Shown in pieces: positions 11,693 to 18,254 of a DNA stretch of 27,773 nt; position 1 is the first letter of the stretch; every line of letters begins with the position of its first letter. Where the stretch lies: the NCBI GenBank assembly GCA_958407995.1, contig CATYJU010000025.1, positions 1 through 27,773 of the forward strand. The letters are read 5' to 3'. The position numbers and the translations under genes are program-made. Under the pieces are notes generated by a model, which was not told the origin of the DNA, made no database searches, and worked only from the letters and a program-made list of their open reading frames with translations. This stretch comes from an uncultured Collinsella sp. (lineage in GTDB: Bacteria; Actinomycetota; Coriobacteriia; Coriobacteriales; Coriobacteriaceae).

Positions 11693-13084
11693 CTACTCCT
11701 CGGCATGTGCCCCATCAAGCTCATAGAACTTGGTGGATGCCGGCAGGAACATCAGGTCGACGTCGCCGATCGGGCCCGAACGGTTCTTGGCCACGACGAT
11801 ACGCGTAACGCCCTCGTCGGGTCGATCGTCGCGCGAGGCTTCGGCCTCGTCGGCGGAGCGGTCCAAGAACATAACGATATCGGCGTCCTGCTCGATGGAG
11901 CCCGATTCACGAAGGTCGGAAAGCTGCGGGCGCTTGCCGGTACGGGATTCGACCTGACGCGAGAGCTGCGACAGCGCGATGAGCGGGATCTTGAGCTCCT
12001 TGGCCATGATCTTAAGACCACGCGACATCTCCGAAACCTCGACGGTACGGCTCTCGGAGCGGCGTCCCGGCGGAGGACTCACCAGCTGCAGGTAGTCCAG
12101 GATGATGATTGCCTTCTCCTTGTTATGGAGCATGCGGCGGCTCTTGGCGCGAATCTCGGTCACTGTGGTGCCGGGCGTATCGTCAATCAGAATATCGAGC
12201 TTGGACAAGGTCTGCGTGGCCTCGTTGATATTGGCCCACTGCTCGGGGCTAATGCGGCCCATGCGGAAGTCACTGATCGAGATCATGGCGTAGGCGCAAA
12301 TCAGACGCTGGGCAATTTCCTTGCCCGACATCTCCAGCGAGAAGAAGCCGACGGTATAACCAGCAGCGGCAGCGTTAAGTGCCAGGTTCAGAGCGAACGA
12401 CGTCTTACCTACAGCAGGGCGGGCGCCGATAATGATGAGCTGACCCTCACGGAAACCCATGAGCATGCGGTCGAGCGACGGGAAGCCCGTGGGCACGCCC
12501 GCCGCCTGGCCACCGGCTTGGCACACTTCCTCGGCCTCGTTATAGGCCTCGACCATAAACTCGGTCAGCGTCTTGTAGCTCGACTTGACCTCGCGTGCCG
12601 TGACCTTGAGCAGCTTGCTCTCGGCCAGCTCGACAACCTCTTTGGTGTCGGTGGGGGCGTTATATGCCAGCGCGTTGATCTCGTTGGTGGCACCGATCAG
12701 CTCACGCAGCATCGAATCGCGGCGAACGATGGCGGCATGATGCTGCCAGTTGACGAGCGACAGGGTCTGACCCATCAACTCCAAAATGTACGCCTCGCCG
12801 CCCACGGCATCGAGCTTGTTGATGCTTCGCAGGTAATCGATCAGCGAGATGGAGTCGATGGGAATGCGGCTGTTGTACATATCGACCATCGCGGTATAGA
12901 TGGTCTTATGAATGGGCCGGTAGAAGTCATCGGGCTGCAGCTCGACCTGGGCCTCCTCGACCACCTCGGGCGATAGCAGCATAGCGGCCAGTACATTGGC
13001 CTCTGCATCTTGGTTTTGGGGAAGACCCAACTTTGAGCCGCGGTCCTCAACCGTCAGCCCGGTCTCCCTATCGTCATATGCCAT
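11693..13084 (-). CDS. dnaB: Replicative DNA helicase
   Basis: The hexameric helicase that unwinds DNA at the replication fork and recruits primase. The N-terminal domain begins around LPQNQDAEANVLAAML. The RecA-like domain has Walker A ARPAVGKTS (221-229) preceded by PTGFPSLDRMLMGF, Walker B IIILDYLQL, and the DnaB block LSQLSRQVESR...LSDLRESGSIEQDADIVMF. No intein interrupts it. Of three close ATGs (13096, 13090, 13084), the last is chosen because GAGG lies 6 nt upstream of it. The gene order rplI-dnaB-purA is common in bacteria. The rplI terminator and an extended -10 upstream suggest that dnaB has its own promoter. Confidence 0.97.
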   Translation of the reverse strand: MAYDDRETGLTVEDRGSKLGLPQNQDAEANVLAAMLLSPEVVEEAQVELQPDDFYRPIHKTIYTAMVDMYNSRIPIDSISLIDYLRSINKLDAVGGEAYILELMGQTLSLVNWQHHAAIVRRDSMLRELIGATNEINALAYNAPTDTKEVVELAESKLLKVTAREVKSSYKTLTEFMVEAYNEAEEVCQAGGQAAGVPTGFPSLDRMLMGFREGQLIIIGARPAVGKTSFALNLALNAAAAGYTVGFFSLEMSGKEIAQRLICAYAMISISDFRMGRISPEQWANINEATQTLSKLDILIDDTPGTTVTEIRAKSRRMLHNKEKAIIILDYLQLVSPPPGRRSESRTVEVSEMSRGLKIMAKELKIPLIALSQLSRQVESRTGKRPQLSDLRESGSIEQDADIVMFLDRSADEAEASRDDRPDEGVTRIVVAKNRSGPIGDVDLMFLPASTKFYELDGAHAEE

Positions 13085-13117
13085 GAGCATCCTCATTCAT
13101 ATCGCTTGCGAGCATCC

Positions 13118-13126
13118 ATAGTATCA
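13118..13126 (-). promoter_or_regulatory. Extended -10 promoter for dnaB
   Basis: TGATACTAT (TG-N-TACTAT) reads leftward about 34 nt before the chosen dnaB start. Extended -10 promoters can work with a poor -35, and none is obvious here. A 7-bp dyad lies about 60 nt further upstream (13186-13201). Confidence 0.4.
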
Positions 13127-13185
13127 GCCACGGTCCCAAAACGCGCCGCACGCGGCCAATCATCACCGAACCAAACGGATGAACG

Positions 13186-13201
13186 GTCCTGTACACAGGA
13201 C
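13186..13201. promoter_or_regulatory. Dyad GTCCTGT-AC-ACAGGAC, possible operator
   Basis: A perfect 7-bp inverted repeat with a 2-nt centre, upstream of the dnaB promoter and downstream of the rplI terminator. Its shape is like a binding site for a dimeric repressor. It does not match the actinobacterial LexA box, and I cannot name a regulator. Confidence 0.35.
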
Positions 13202-13237
13202 TTCGACGCGACGTTCACTATGACACTCACTCAGCGC

Positions 13238-13276
13238 AAAAAACAAAAGGGCGCCCTGGTTTCCCAGAGCGCCCTT
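13238..13276 (-). terminator. Rho-independent terminator after rplI
   Basis: Arms 13247-13259 and 13264-13276 pair over 13 positions with one mismatch and a 4-nt loop. Reading leftward they are followed by TTTTGTTTTTT. The hairpin starts about 32 nt beyond the rplI stop codon and ends the rpsF-ssb-rpsR-rplI transcript. Confidence 0.93.
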
Positions 13277-13308
13277 CTTAGAACAAGATTGTTGCGTTGC
13301 AGCAAATG

Positions 13309-13848
13309 CTACTCGGCAGCAGCCTCAGTCTCGACCTCGGCGGTCTCGGCCTCGGCGACCTCAGCGGCCTCCTCGACCTCAGCCTCGGCAGCGAGCTCCT
13401 CGGCGGTAACGCCGACGAGAACGACAACCTCGGCCTTGATCTCGCGGTACAGCGAGATGGCAACGGTGTGGGCACCGGCAACCTTGATGGGCTTACCGAG
13501 CTCGACGCGCTTGCGGTCGATGTCCATACCGAGCTGAGCCTTGATGGCGTCAGCGATCATAGCGGCGGTAACGGAGCCAAAGAGGATGCCCTCGTCGCCG
13601 ACCTTGACGTCAACGGTGACCGTCTTGCCCTCGAAGGCAGCCTTGGTCTCGTTGGCGGTAGCCAGACGGACGGCCTCGCGCTTGGCGATGTTGTTGCGAC
13701 GCTCGTCAAGCTGCTTGAGGTTGCCCTTGGTGGCGGCAACAGCGAGCTTCTTGGGGAACAGGAAGTTCTCAGCGTAACCCTGAGCGACCTCTACGACGTC
13801 ACCCTCGCCGCCCTTGCCCTTGATCTCATCGAGAAGAATAACCTTCAT
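13309..13848 (-). CDS. rplI: 50S ribosomal protein L9 (bL9)
   Basis: Binds 23S rRNA at the base of the L1 stalk. The N-terminal domain MKVILLDEIKGKG... with GYAENFLFPKKLA is the family signature, followed by the long helix (about 40-75) and the C-terminal domain to about residue 148. At 179 residues it is about 30 longer than usual; residues 149-179 are an added tail made almost only of Ala, Glu, Val and Thr. The start at 13848 has GGGAG about 8 nt upstream. It follows rpsR by 15 nt and is the last gene of the operon. Confidence 0.96.
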   Translation of the reverse strand: MKVILLDEIKGKGGEGDVVEVAQGYAENFLFPKKLAVAATKGNLKQLDERRNNIAKREAVRLATANETKAAFEGKTVTVDVKVGDEGILFGSVTAAMIADAIKAQLGMDIDRKRVELGKPIKVAGAHTVAISLYREIKAEVVVLVGVTAEELAAEAEVEEAAEVAEAETAEVETEAAAE

Positions 13849-13863
13849 GATGCGTCTCCCTTC

Positions 13864-14130
13864 TTAGCCGCGGTCGCGGTTGCCACGAGAGGAAACCACG
13901 GGGACGGTGTACGGCAGGAGAGCCATCTCGCGGGCGCGCTTGATGGCGTTGGCGATGTCATGCTGATGCTGCGTGCAAGCGCCAGTGACGCGACGGGGCT
14001 TGATCTTGCCACGGTCGGTCATGTACTTACGGAGAAGCTGAGTGTCCTTATAGTCGATGAACTCAGTGTTCTCCTTGCAGAACTGGCAGTACTTACGACG
14101 CGGCTGACGTGCAGAAAAATCATTAGCCAT
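13864..14130 (-). CDS. rpsR: 30S ribosomal protein S18 (bS18)
   Basis: Binds 16S rRNA together with S6 in the platform of the small subunit. The 88-residue product has the S18 core: RRKYCQFCKE, IDYKDTQLLRKYMTDRGKIKP and RRVTGACTQHQHDIANAIKR. The two Cys in CxxC (YCQFC) make it a zinc-binding type S18. The start is the ATG at 14130 with AAAGG upstream; the frame is open further upstream, but the sequence before MANDFSARQ is not ribosomal. It follows ssb by 72 nt, a gap holding a 6-bp hairpin at 14155-14170. Confidence 0.95.
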   Translation of the reverse strand: MANDFSARQPRRKYCQFCKENTEFIDYKDTQLLRKYMTDRGKIKPRRVTGACTQHQHDIANAIKRAREMALLPYTVPVVSSRGNRDRG

Positions 14131-14154
14131 GTCAAAATACCTTTCATTTGGCAA

Positions 14155-14170
14155 CTTCGGCGAACCGAAG
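14155..14170. other. Small hairpin between ssb and rpsR
   Basis: CTTCGG (14155-14160) pairs with CCGAAG (14165-14170) over a CGAA loop, reading as a UUCG-type loop on the minus-strand mRNA. There is no T-tract. It probably tunes mRNA stability between ssb and rpsR rather than ending transcription. Confidence 0.45.
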
Positions 14171-14202
14171 CCGCCTCTCACTCAAAAATAGGTGAACAAC
14201 CC

Positions 14203-14655
14203 TTAGAACGGGATGTCCTCATCGTAGACGTCGACCGCAGGCGGCGTGGCCACCGGTGCGGCAGGACGTGCTGCGGGCGCGGGCGCTGCGGGGGCGTAAC
14301 CGCCCTGATCGTAGCCACCCTGGCCACCACGGGAGCTCATAAACTCGATCTCATCGACGATGACCTCAAGCTTGCTCCTGCGCTGACCGTCGCGCTCCCA
14401 AGAGCTGTAGCGCAGCTTGCCCTCGATCGCGACCTTGTTTCCCTTTGCCAGGAAACGGCTCACGGCCTCGGCGCGGGTGCCGAACATGGTGCAGTCGACA
14501 AAGTTGGGATAGTCCTCCCACTCGCCAGTCTGCGCGTTGCGGCGACGATCGTTCACGGCGACGCCAAAGGACAGAACCTGGGTTCCGCCGGCGGTGGCGC
14601 GCAGCTCGGGATCGCGGGTGAGGTTACCGGTGATGTTCACTCGATTGATGCTCAT
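14203..14655 (-). CDS. ssb: Single-stranded DNA-binding protein
   Basis: Coats single-stranded DNA during replication, repair and recombination. The 150-residue product has an OB-fold (about 1-105) beginning SINRVNITGNLTRDPELR, with the typical FVDCTMFGTRAEAVSRFLAKG. A Gly/Gln/Ala/Pro-rich linker (about 109-142) leads to the acidic tip DEDIPF that recruits partner proteins. The start at 14655 has GAGGA about 10 nt upstream. It lies between rpsF and rpsR, the usual arrangement. Confidence 0.97.
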   Translation of the reverse strand: MSINRVNITGNLTRDPELRATAGGTQVLSFGVAVNDRRRNAQTGEWEDYPNFVDCTMFGTRAEAVSRFLAKGNKVAIEGKLRYSSWERDGQRRSKLEVIVDEIEFMSSRGGQGGYDQGGYAPAAPAPAARPAAPVATPPAVDVYDEDIPF

Positions 14656-14703
14656 AACTCACTACTTCCTCTTGGGGCACAAGCCCAGTCCAAAACGACA
14701 GTC

Positions 14704-14997
14704 TTACTCCTGGTCGTCGCGACGGACGATCATGTGGCGGACCACAGCGTCGGTGATGCGCAGGACGCGATCAAGCTCGGCGATCTGGGTAGGATCTGCG
14801 TGGAAGTTGATGAGGGTGTAGTCACCATCGGTGAGGTCGTTGATCTCGTAGGCGAGCTTGCGCTTGCCCCACTCGTCAACGGAGTCGACCTTGCCAGCGC
14901 CCTCAGCGATCGTGGTATCGATACGCTTCATAACAGCGAGACGAGTCTCGGGGTCGAGCGACGGGTCAACAAAGAACAGCAGTTCATAAGCCTTCAT
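14704..14997 (-). CDS. rpsF: 30S ribosomal protein S6 (bS6)
   Basis: Small-subunit protein that pairs with S18. The 97-residue product begins MKAYELLFFVDPSLD and contains GKRKLAYEINDLTDGDYTLINF, the family core. The ATG at 14997 is chosen because AGAGGAGG lies 7 nt upstream; seven more in-frame codons upstream run through that site. First gene of the rpsF-ssb-rpsR-rplI operon, behind a promoter at 15069-15097 and a leader of about 65 nt containing one hairpin. Confidence 0.96.
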   Translation of the reverse strand: MKAYELLFFVDPSLDPETRLAVMKRIDTTIAEGAGKVDSVDEWGKRKLAYEINDLTDGDYTLINFHADPTQIAELDRVLRITDAVVRHMIVRRDDQE

Positions 14998-15023
14998 ATT
15001 GTCACCTCCTCTGGGCAAATGTG

Positions 15024-15052
15024 GCTTCAGGTCGTGAAGGTGCGCCTGAAGC
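15024..15052 (-). promoter_or_regulatory. rpsF leader hairpin, candidate S6:S18 binding site
   Basis: Reading leftward, GCTTCAGG (15052-15045) pairs with CCTGAAGC (15031-15024) around a 13-nt loop containing ACC and ACGACC. It fills most of the short leader and ends about 10 nt before AGAGGAGG. Many bacteria have an S6:S18-binding structure exactly here that represses the operon. The position fits, but I cannot confirm the conserved loop bases. Confidence 0.45.
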
Positions 15053-15068
15053 AGGAAAAGACTTGGTA

Positions 15069-15097
15069 ATAATATCTTTCAACCTCCTAGGCTGCAA
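15069..15097 (-). promoter_or_regulatory. Promoter of the rpsF operon
   Basis: Reading leftward, TTGCAG (15097-15092), a 17-nt spacer, then TATTAT (15074-15069). This predicts a start near 15062 and a leader of about 65 nt. The -10 is a 5/6 match and the -35 matches the TTG core only. The -35 lies in a small dyad, GCTGCA-AGAATA-TGCAGC (15091-15108). Confidence 0.5.
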
Positions 15098-15457
15098 GAA
15101 TATGCAGCTACAACCTCATGACCTCCACATATGCCCATACTCGCACGACGTTTCATGCGCATTCCAACCAAATGCTGACCAAAAGCTTGACGAATCTGTG
15201 GACAAGATACGGTGCCGCGGGGACAAGCTGAGCCAAGCCACAGGTCAACGGACACAAGGCTGTGGTCGCAAAATGCATACCAGTGGTCCACAACACCACC
15301 CAAAGAATTTTATATTCATTGCCAAGTCGCTCATGAATACCCCTTTTGAACAATTGAGTTGATCAACCACGCTGGTCGGAAGCCGTTTTTTGGCACCTCA
15401 AACCCCACTGCAACGCCAAGCGCGGCCGAGCGTTTTAAAAAATGCCAACTTTTCTGT

Positions 15458-15485
15458 TTGCACTTTGCGATTCCTCGTGTATACT
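15458..15485 (+). promoter_or_regulatory. Promoter of tRNA-Ser(GGA)
   Basis: TTGCAC (15458-15463), a 16-nt spacer and TATACT (15480-15485), placing the start about 10 nt before the mature tRNA. Read-through might also supply the second tRNA-Ser, although a terminator lies between them. Confidence 0.55.
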
Positions 15486-15501
15486 GACTTTCGCATTTAA
15501 C

Positions 15502-15592
15502 GGAGAGTTGTCCGAGTGGCCGAAGGAGCACGATTGGAAATCGTGTAGGCGTCAAAAGCGTCTCCAGGGTTCAAATCCCTGACTCTCCGCCA
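15502..15592 (+). tRNA. tRNA-Ser (anticodon GGA)
   Basis: A class II tRNA with a long variable arm. The acceptor stem GGAGAGT pairs with ACTCTCC, the anticodon arm reads CGATT-GGA-AATCG, the T arm is CAGGGTTCAAATCCCTG, and the 3' CCA is encoded. Reads UCC and UCU codons. Confidence 0.96.
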
Positions 15593-15600
15593 GTTAATTC

Positions 15601-15631
15601 CAAAGCAGGCCTTTGAGCCTGCTTTGTTTTT
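15601..15631 (+). terminator. Terminator after tRNA-Ser(GGA)
   Basis: A perfect 10-bp stem, CAAAGCAGGC/GCCTGCTTTG, with a 6-nt loop, followed by TTTTT. Confidence 0.93.
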
Positions 15632-15640
15632 ACCCCACGC

Positions 15641-15731
15641 GGAGGGGTGGCAGAGTGGTTGAATGCGGCGGTCTCGAAAACCGTTTGGCCTGTATAAGGT
15701 CACGAGGGTTCGAATCCCTCCTCCTCCGCCA
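15641..15731 (+). tRNA. tRNA-Ser (anticodon CGA)
   Basis: A class II tRNA. The acceptor stem GGAGGGG pairs with CTCCTCC (one G-U), the anticodon arm is GCGGTCT-CGA-AAACCGT-like with CGA in the loop, the T arm is GAGGGTTCGAATCCCTC, and the 3' CCA is encoded. Reads UCG. Its last 25 nt before the terminal A (15706-15730) recur in reverse orientation at 15796-15820. Confidence 0.96.
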
Positions 15732-15742
15732 TTTTGGTTGAG

Positions 15743-15769
15743 AAAGCTCCCGGGAATGGGAGCTTTTTT
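15743..15769 (+). terminator. Terminator after tRNA-Ser(CGA)
   Basis: A 9-bp stem, AAAGCTCCC/GGGAGCTTT, with loop GGGAAT, running into TTTTTT and then GTTTT. Confidence 0.93.
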
Positions 15770-15795
15770 GTTTTGAGTCCCTAACAAGCAAATAC

Positions 15796-15820
15796 GGCGG
15801 AGGAGGAGGGATTCGAACCC
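15796..15820 (-). repeat. Inverted 25-nt copy of tRNA-Ser 3' end
   Basis: Exact reverse complement of 15706-15730, the T arm plus 3' acceptor strand of tRNA-Ser(CGA). The match ends before the terminal A of CCA. The sequence upstream on its own strand does not fold as a tRNA, so it is a fragment. Such 3' pieces are typical attachment-site remnants of elements that integrate in tRNA genes, but the inverted orientation is not what one integration event leaves. Confidence 0.75.
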
Positions 15821-15841
15821 GCCAGGGCGCGGAGCGTAAAG

Positions 15842-15922
15842 AAAACGCGCCCGTGGCGCGTTTTTAGCGCAGCGCGGTCGGCGTAAGCCGACCGGATAAA
15901 TTTTGAGCTCCGCTCAAAATTT
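15842..15922. repeat. Three consecutive perfect hairpins
   Basis: AAAACGCGCC/GGCGCGTTTT (15842-15864, 3-nt loop) has T's on the right and A's on the left, so it could terminate in both directions. CGGTCGGC-GTAA-GCCGACCG (15875-15894) has a GNRA-type tetraloop. AAATTTTGAGC-TCC-GCTCAAAATTT (15898-15922) is AT-rich. Short spacers of 10 and 3 nt separate them. Confidence 0.8.
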
Positions 15923-16100
15923 GGACATCCCTCCTATTCGACCACACCCCCATCGCGTTCAGCATCAACCCGGATCCCCTAACATGGAACCTATGACCGT
16001 ACCCAGTCCCGACCGTTTGCCGAGCAATAGGGTCGCAATCGGCGCCGAACATGTACTATGTACGGGCATTGTCTAAACCCGTAACTCAAAGGACCCCATC

Positions 16101-16790
16101 TTGCCCGTTGCCGCCGCTATGATCGTTACCGCACACGCCTCGGATGCCATGGTTGCCATCCCGTTTTGGCTCGAGATGTTCGCCGTCGTCGCGGCATCGA
16201 TCTCGGGCGTGTTGGTTGCACGCGAGCACAAACTCGACCTGGTGGGCGCCGTCGCGCTCGCCGTGGTCTGTGGACTGGGCGGCGGTCTTTTGCGCGATAT
16301 GACGCTGCAGGTGGGCAACGTCTACATCCTCAACCAACCGATGGCGCTCCCGCTCTCCATCGCCACCGCGGCCATCATCTACATCTTCCCGGCAATCGTC
16401 GACAAGCCCGAAAAGCTCATTCCCCTGCTCGATATCATCTCGGTGGGTATTTATGCGGCAACCGGCGCAGACAAGGCGCTGGTCTACGGCTTTGCGCCGG
16501 CGGTGTGCATCATGATGGGCTTTTTTACCGCGGTGGGCGGCGGCATGCTGCGAGATGGTTTTATGGGTGTGGTGCCGGGTATCTTCCAGCGCACCAACTT
16601 CTATGCCATCGCGGCCATCGCCGGATCGGCAAGCTATGTTTGCCTTGTCATGAGCGGCTTGGTCAGCAATGTCGTCGCACTGGTCGTTTGCGTCGTGGTG
16701 ACCATGGGACTACGCTGGCTGTCGCTGCGCTTTGATATCAAAAGCCCCACCGAGGATGACATCGCACGCTTTTTGCACCGCAAAAAGTAG
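16101..16790 (+). CDS. TRIC/UPF0126-family membrane protein
   Basis: Predicted inner-membrane protein of the trimeric intracellular cation channel family (UPF0126); bacterial members form potassium-permeable channels in vitro, but their physiological role is poorly known. The 229-residue product has about seven membrane segments built from two repeats, each with the glycine-rich signature: GGGLLRD (60-66) and GGGMLRD (146-152). The start is TTG at 16101, because AAAGGA lies 7 nt upstream; the ATG at 16119 lacks a site. A 6-bp hairpin, TACGGG/CCCGTA, lies just before the ribosome-binding site. First gene of the short plus-strand block, 106 nt before the next. Confidence 0.9.
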   Translation: MPVAAAMIVTAHASDAMVAIPFWLEMFAVVAASISGVLVAREHKLDLVGAVALAVVCGLGGGLLRDMTLQVGNVYILNQPMALPLSIATAAIIYIFPAIVDKPEKLIPLLDIISVGIYAATGADKALVYGFAPAVCIMMGFFTAVGGGMLRDGFMGVVPGIFQRTNFYAIAAIAGSASYVCLVMSGLVSNVVALVVCVVVTMGLRWLSLRFDIKSPTEDDIARFLHRKK

Positions 16791-16896
16791 GTGGCGCGGG
16801 CTCATCCTTCGAAATGCAACCGAGAGGTTCTTTTAGAGCGCCCACGCGTTGGGTACCCTGTTAGGTGCATGTCGAGCATCTGACAAAGGATTCACT

Positions 16897-18042
16897 ATGC
16901 CCTGTAATCAATTCCCGTCGACCCAGCGCCGTAAAGCGTGGGGCCGCATCACGATCTTATTCGCGCTCATCGCTCTAGCGGTCACCGCGCTTCCCACGGC
17001 GTCGTTCGCCGGCACGGACACCGCAGGCAACGTACTTGCGACCGACAATGACGCCAATTCGTCCGGCGTCGAAGGTGACCTGTACTGGGCAGGTCAGGCC
17101 CTCAACTTGGACGATGCGTCCATCGGCCGCGACATAATTGCAGCAGGCGAGAGCCTCTCCATCCGCGACTGCACGGTTGGCGGCGCCGTCCGCTTGGCGG
17201 CACGCACTATCGATATCGCCAAGACCACGGTTGATGGCAGCGTCACGGTCGTCGGTCAGCACGTTGTGCTCAATTCCGACAGCACCGCCAACTGTTTTTA
17301 CGCGATAGGCGAGACGGTTGCCCTGCGCGGCTCTACCAAGTCGGCAGCGCTTGCGGGCGACACGGTGACCATCGATGGCACCGTCGAGGGCGATGTCGAG
17401 GTTTGGGCCGACAAGCTCATCCTGGGCAAGAACGCCCACATCACCGGCACCGTGAACGCGCACGTCTCCGAGGACCCCGAGCGTGCCGCAGGAGCCGAGG
17501 TAGGCGCGCTCAAGATCGACCGCACCGAGAACGAGGATACTTCCACCGTTAACGATGTCATCGGCGGTATCGTCGCCGCGGCACTCTCGACCTGCTTTGT
17601 CGCTCTGCTGCTCGAGCTCGTCTTTCCGCGCGCGACCGCCAGCGCCGCCGGCATGCTCCACCAGCGCCCCATGCCCCTGTGGGTGAACGGTCTTCTGGGC
17701 ACGATTGCTATCGTCCCCGCCGTCCTACTGCTAATTATCTCTATCGCTGGTCTGTCGCTTGCCGGAGCCCTCTTGTGCGGCGTTATCGGCATCGCGTTGG
17801 TGTCGAGTGCCTTTGCGGGGTGCGCGATCTCCCGCATGGTCGGACACAACCAAAACCGCTACGCCATGGCAGCCGTGGGCGGCGTAATCGCAGGCGCCCT
17901 CACGGGGCTTCCCCTCGTAGGTGACTTCATCAGCGGCGTAGCCTTTGTCTTTATGCTCGGCTACGTTATCCAGATCATCTGGCGCAACGCCCACCTCAAG
18001 CCGCAGCAGCCGGCTAACACGCCAGGACTCCCCACCGCTTAG
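16897..18042 (+). CDS. Secreted bactofilin-like repeat plus membrane domain protein
   Basis: I do not recognise a named family for the whole protein. The 381 residues begin with a signal peptide (1-38, cleavage after ASFA). Residues 55-190 are a beta-repeat region with strands every 18-20 residues (GRDIIAAGESLSIRD, GSVTVVGQHVVLN, GTVEGDVEVWADKLILG), like the right-handed beta-helix of bactofilins and polymer-forming proteins. After a short acidic linker come about five membrane segments (220-243, 262-290, 292-312, 323-340, 345-362) and a short tail. The repeats should face outward. The ATG at 16897 is chosen because AAAGGA lies 6 nt upstream; an earlier ATG lacks a site and would spoil the signal peptide. 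A role in envelope organisation or as a surface scaffold is inference. Confidence 0.85.
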   Translation: MPCNQFPSTQRRKAWGRITILFALIALAVTALPTASFAGTDTAGNVLATDNDANSSGVEGDLYWAGQALNLDDASIGRDIIAAGESLSIRDCTVGGAVRLAARTIDIAKTTVDGSVTVVGQHVVLNSDSTANCFYAIGETVALRGSTKSAALAGDTVTIDGTVEGDVEVWADKLILGKNAHITGTVNAHVSEDPERAAGAEVGALKIDRTENEDTSTVNDVIGGIVAAALSTCFVALLLELVFPRATASAAGMLHQRPMPLWVNGLLGTIAIVPAVLLLIISIAGLSLAGALLCGVIGIALVSSAFAGCAISRMVGHNQNRYAMAAVGGVIAGALTGLPLVGDFISGVAFVFMLGYVIQIIWRNAHLKPQQPANTPGLPTA

Positions 18043-18050
18043 CCACCAAC

Positions 18051-18081
18051 CACCACAAAGGGGACAAGCACCTTTGTGGTG
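18051..18081. repeat. 11-bp hairpin after the bactofilin-like gene
   Basis: CACCACAAAGG (18051-18061) pairs with CCTTTGTGGTG (18071-18081). There is no T-tract, and a proper terminator follows at 18118. Confidence 0.6.
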
Positions 18082-18117
18082 ATGCAGAGGGGTCGGGTTA
18101 CTTTGCACCAACAAACG

Positions 18118-18160
18118 AAGCGGGGCACCCGATCGCATCGACCGGGTGCCCCGCTTTTCT
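18118..18160 (+). terminator. Terminator ending the plus-strand block
   Basis: A 14-bp stem, AAGCGGGGCACCCG (18118-18131) with CGGGTGCCCCGCTT (18143-18156), an 11-nt loop, then TTTTCTT. It may also act on leftward transcripts from the pilin operon. Confidence 0.88.
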
Positions 18161-18254
18161 TGGAGGGTTCTCTAGTAACTTCTTCAAAACCAATGATCAT
18201 CAGGTCGGCAGACCTGCACGTCACTCGCTACGGAGGCAGTACACCATTGAGCAA

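Larger units (their letters stand above)
15019..15501. other. Intergenic region between rpsF and tRNA-Ser
   Basis: Divergent control region without a credible gene. It holds the rpsF leader hairpin and promoter on the minus strand, the tRNA-Ser promoter on the plus strand, and between them a stretch with DnaA-box-like sites (15197-15205 and 15284-15292). Confidence 0.7.
15732..16100. other. Non-coding stretch with tRNA remnant and hairpins
   Basis: After the tRNA terminator this region holds the inverted tRNA-Ser 3' fragment (15796-15820), three back-to-back hairpins (15842-15922) and a short leader hairpin, TACGGG/CCCGTA (16061-16083), just before the next gene. I see no credible gene in it. 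Confidence 0.7.

Noticed and set aside
15060..15089. Leader peptide before rpsF behind an AGGAGG at 15084-15089
   Set aside because: An open frame of 26 codons (TTG start) follows, but the TTG touches the AGGAGG with no spacing, and the site lies within the promoter spacer, so it would not be transcribed.
15180..15300. Replication origin
   Set aside because: Only one exact and one near DnaA box, no AT-rich unwinding element with boxes in an array, and no dnaA or dnaN nearby.
15497..15787. A 96-codon minus-strand frame across both tRNA-Ser genes
   Set aside because: It contains GGGGGIRTLVTLYRPNGFR and RRVRDLNPGDAF, the well-known false translations of antisense tRNA-Ser. No real protein.
18082..18112. 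Possible relation to 23997-24025 as flanking inverted repeats of the pilus operon
   Set aside because: Both contain TTTGCACCA or a near copy beside a GGGTC-like string, but the match is short and broken; not enough to claim terminal repeats.
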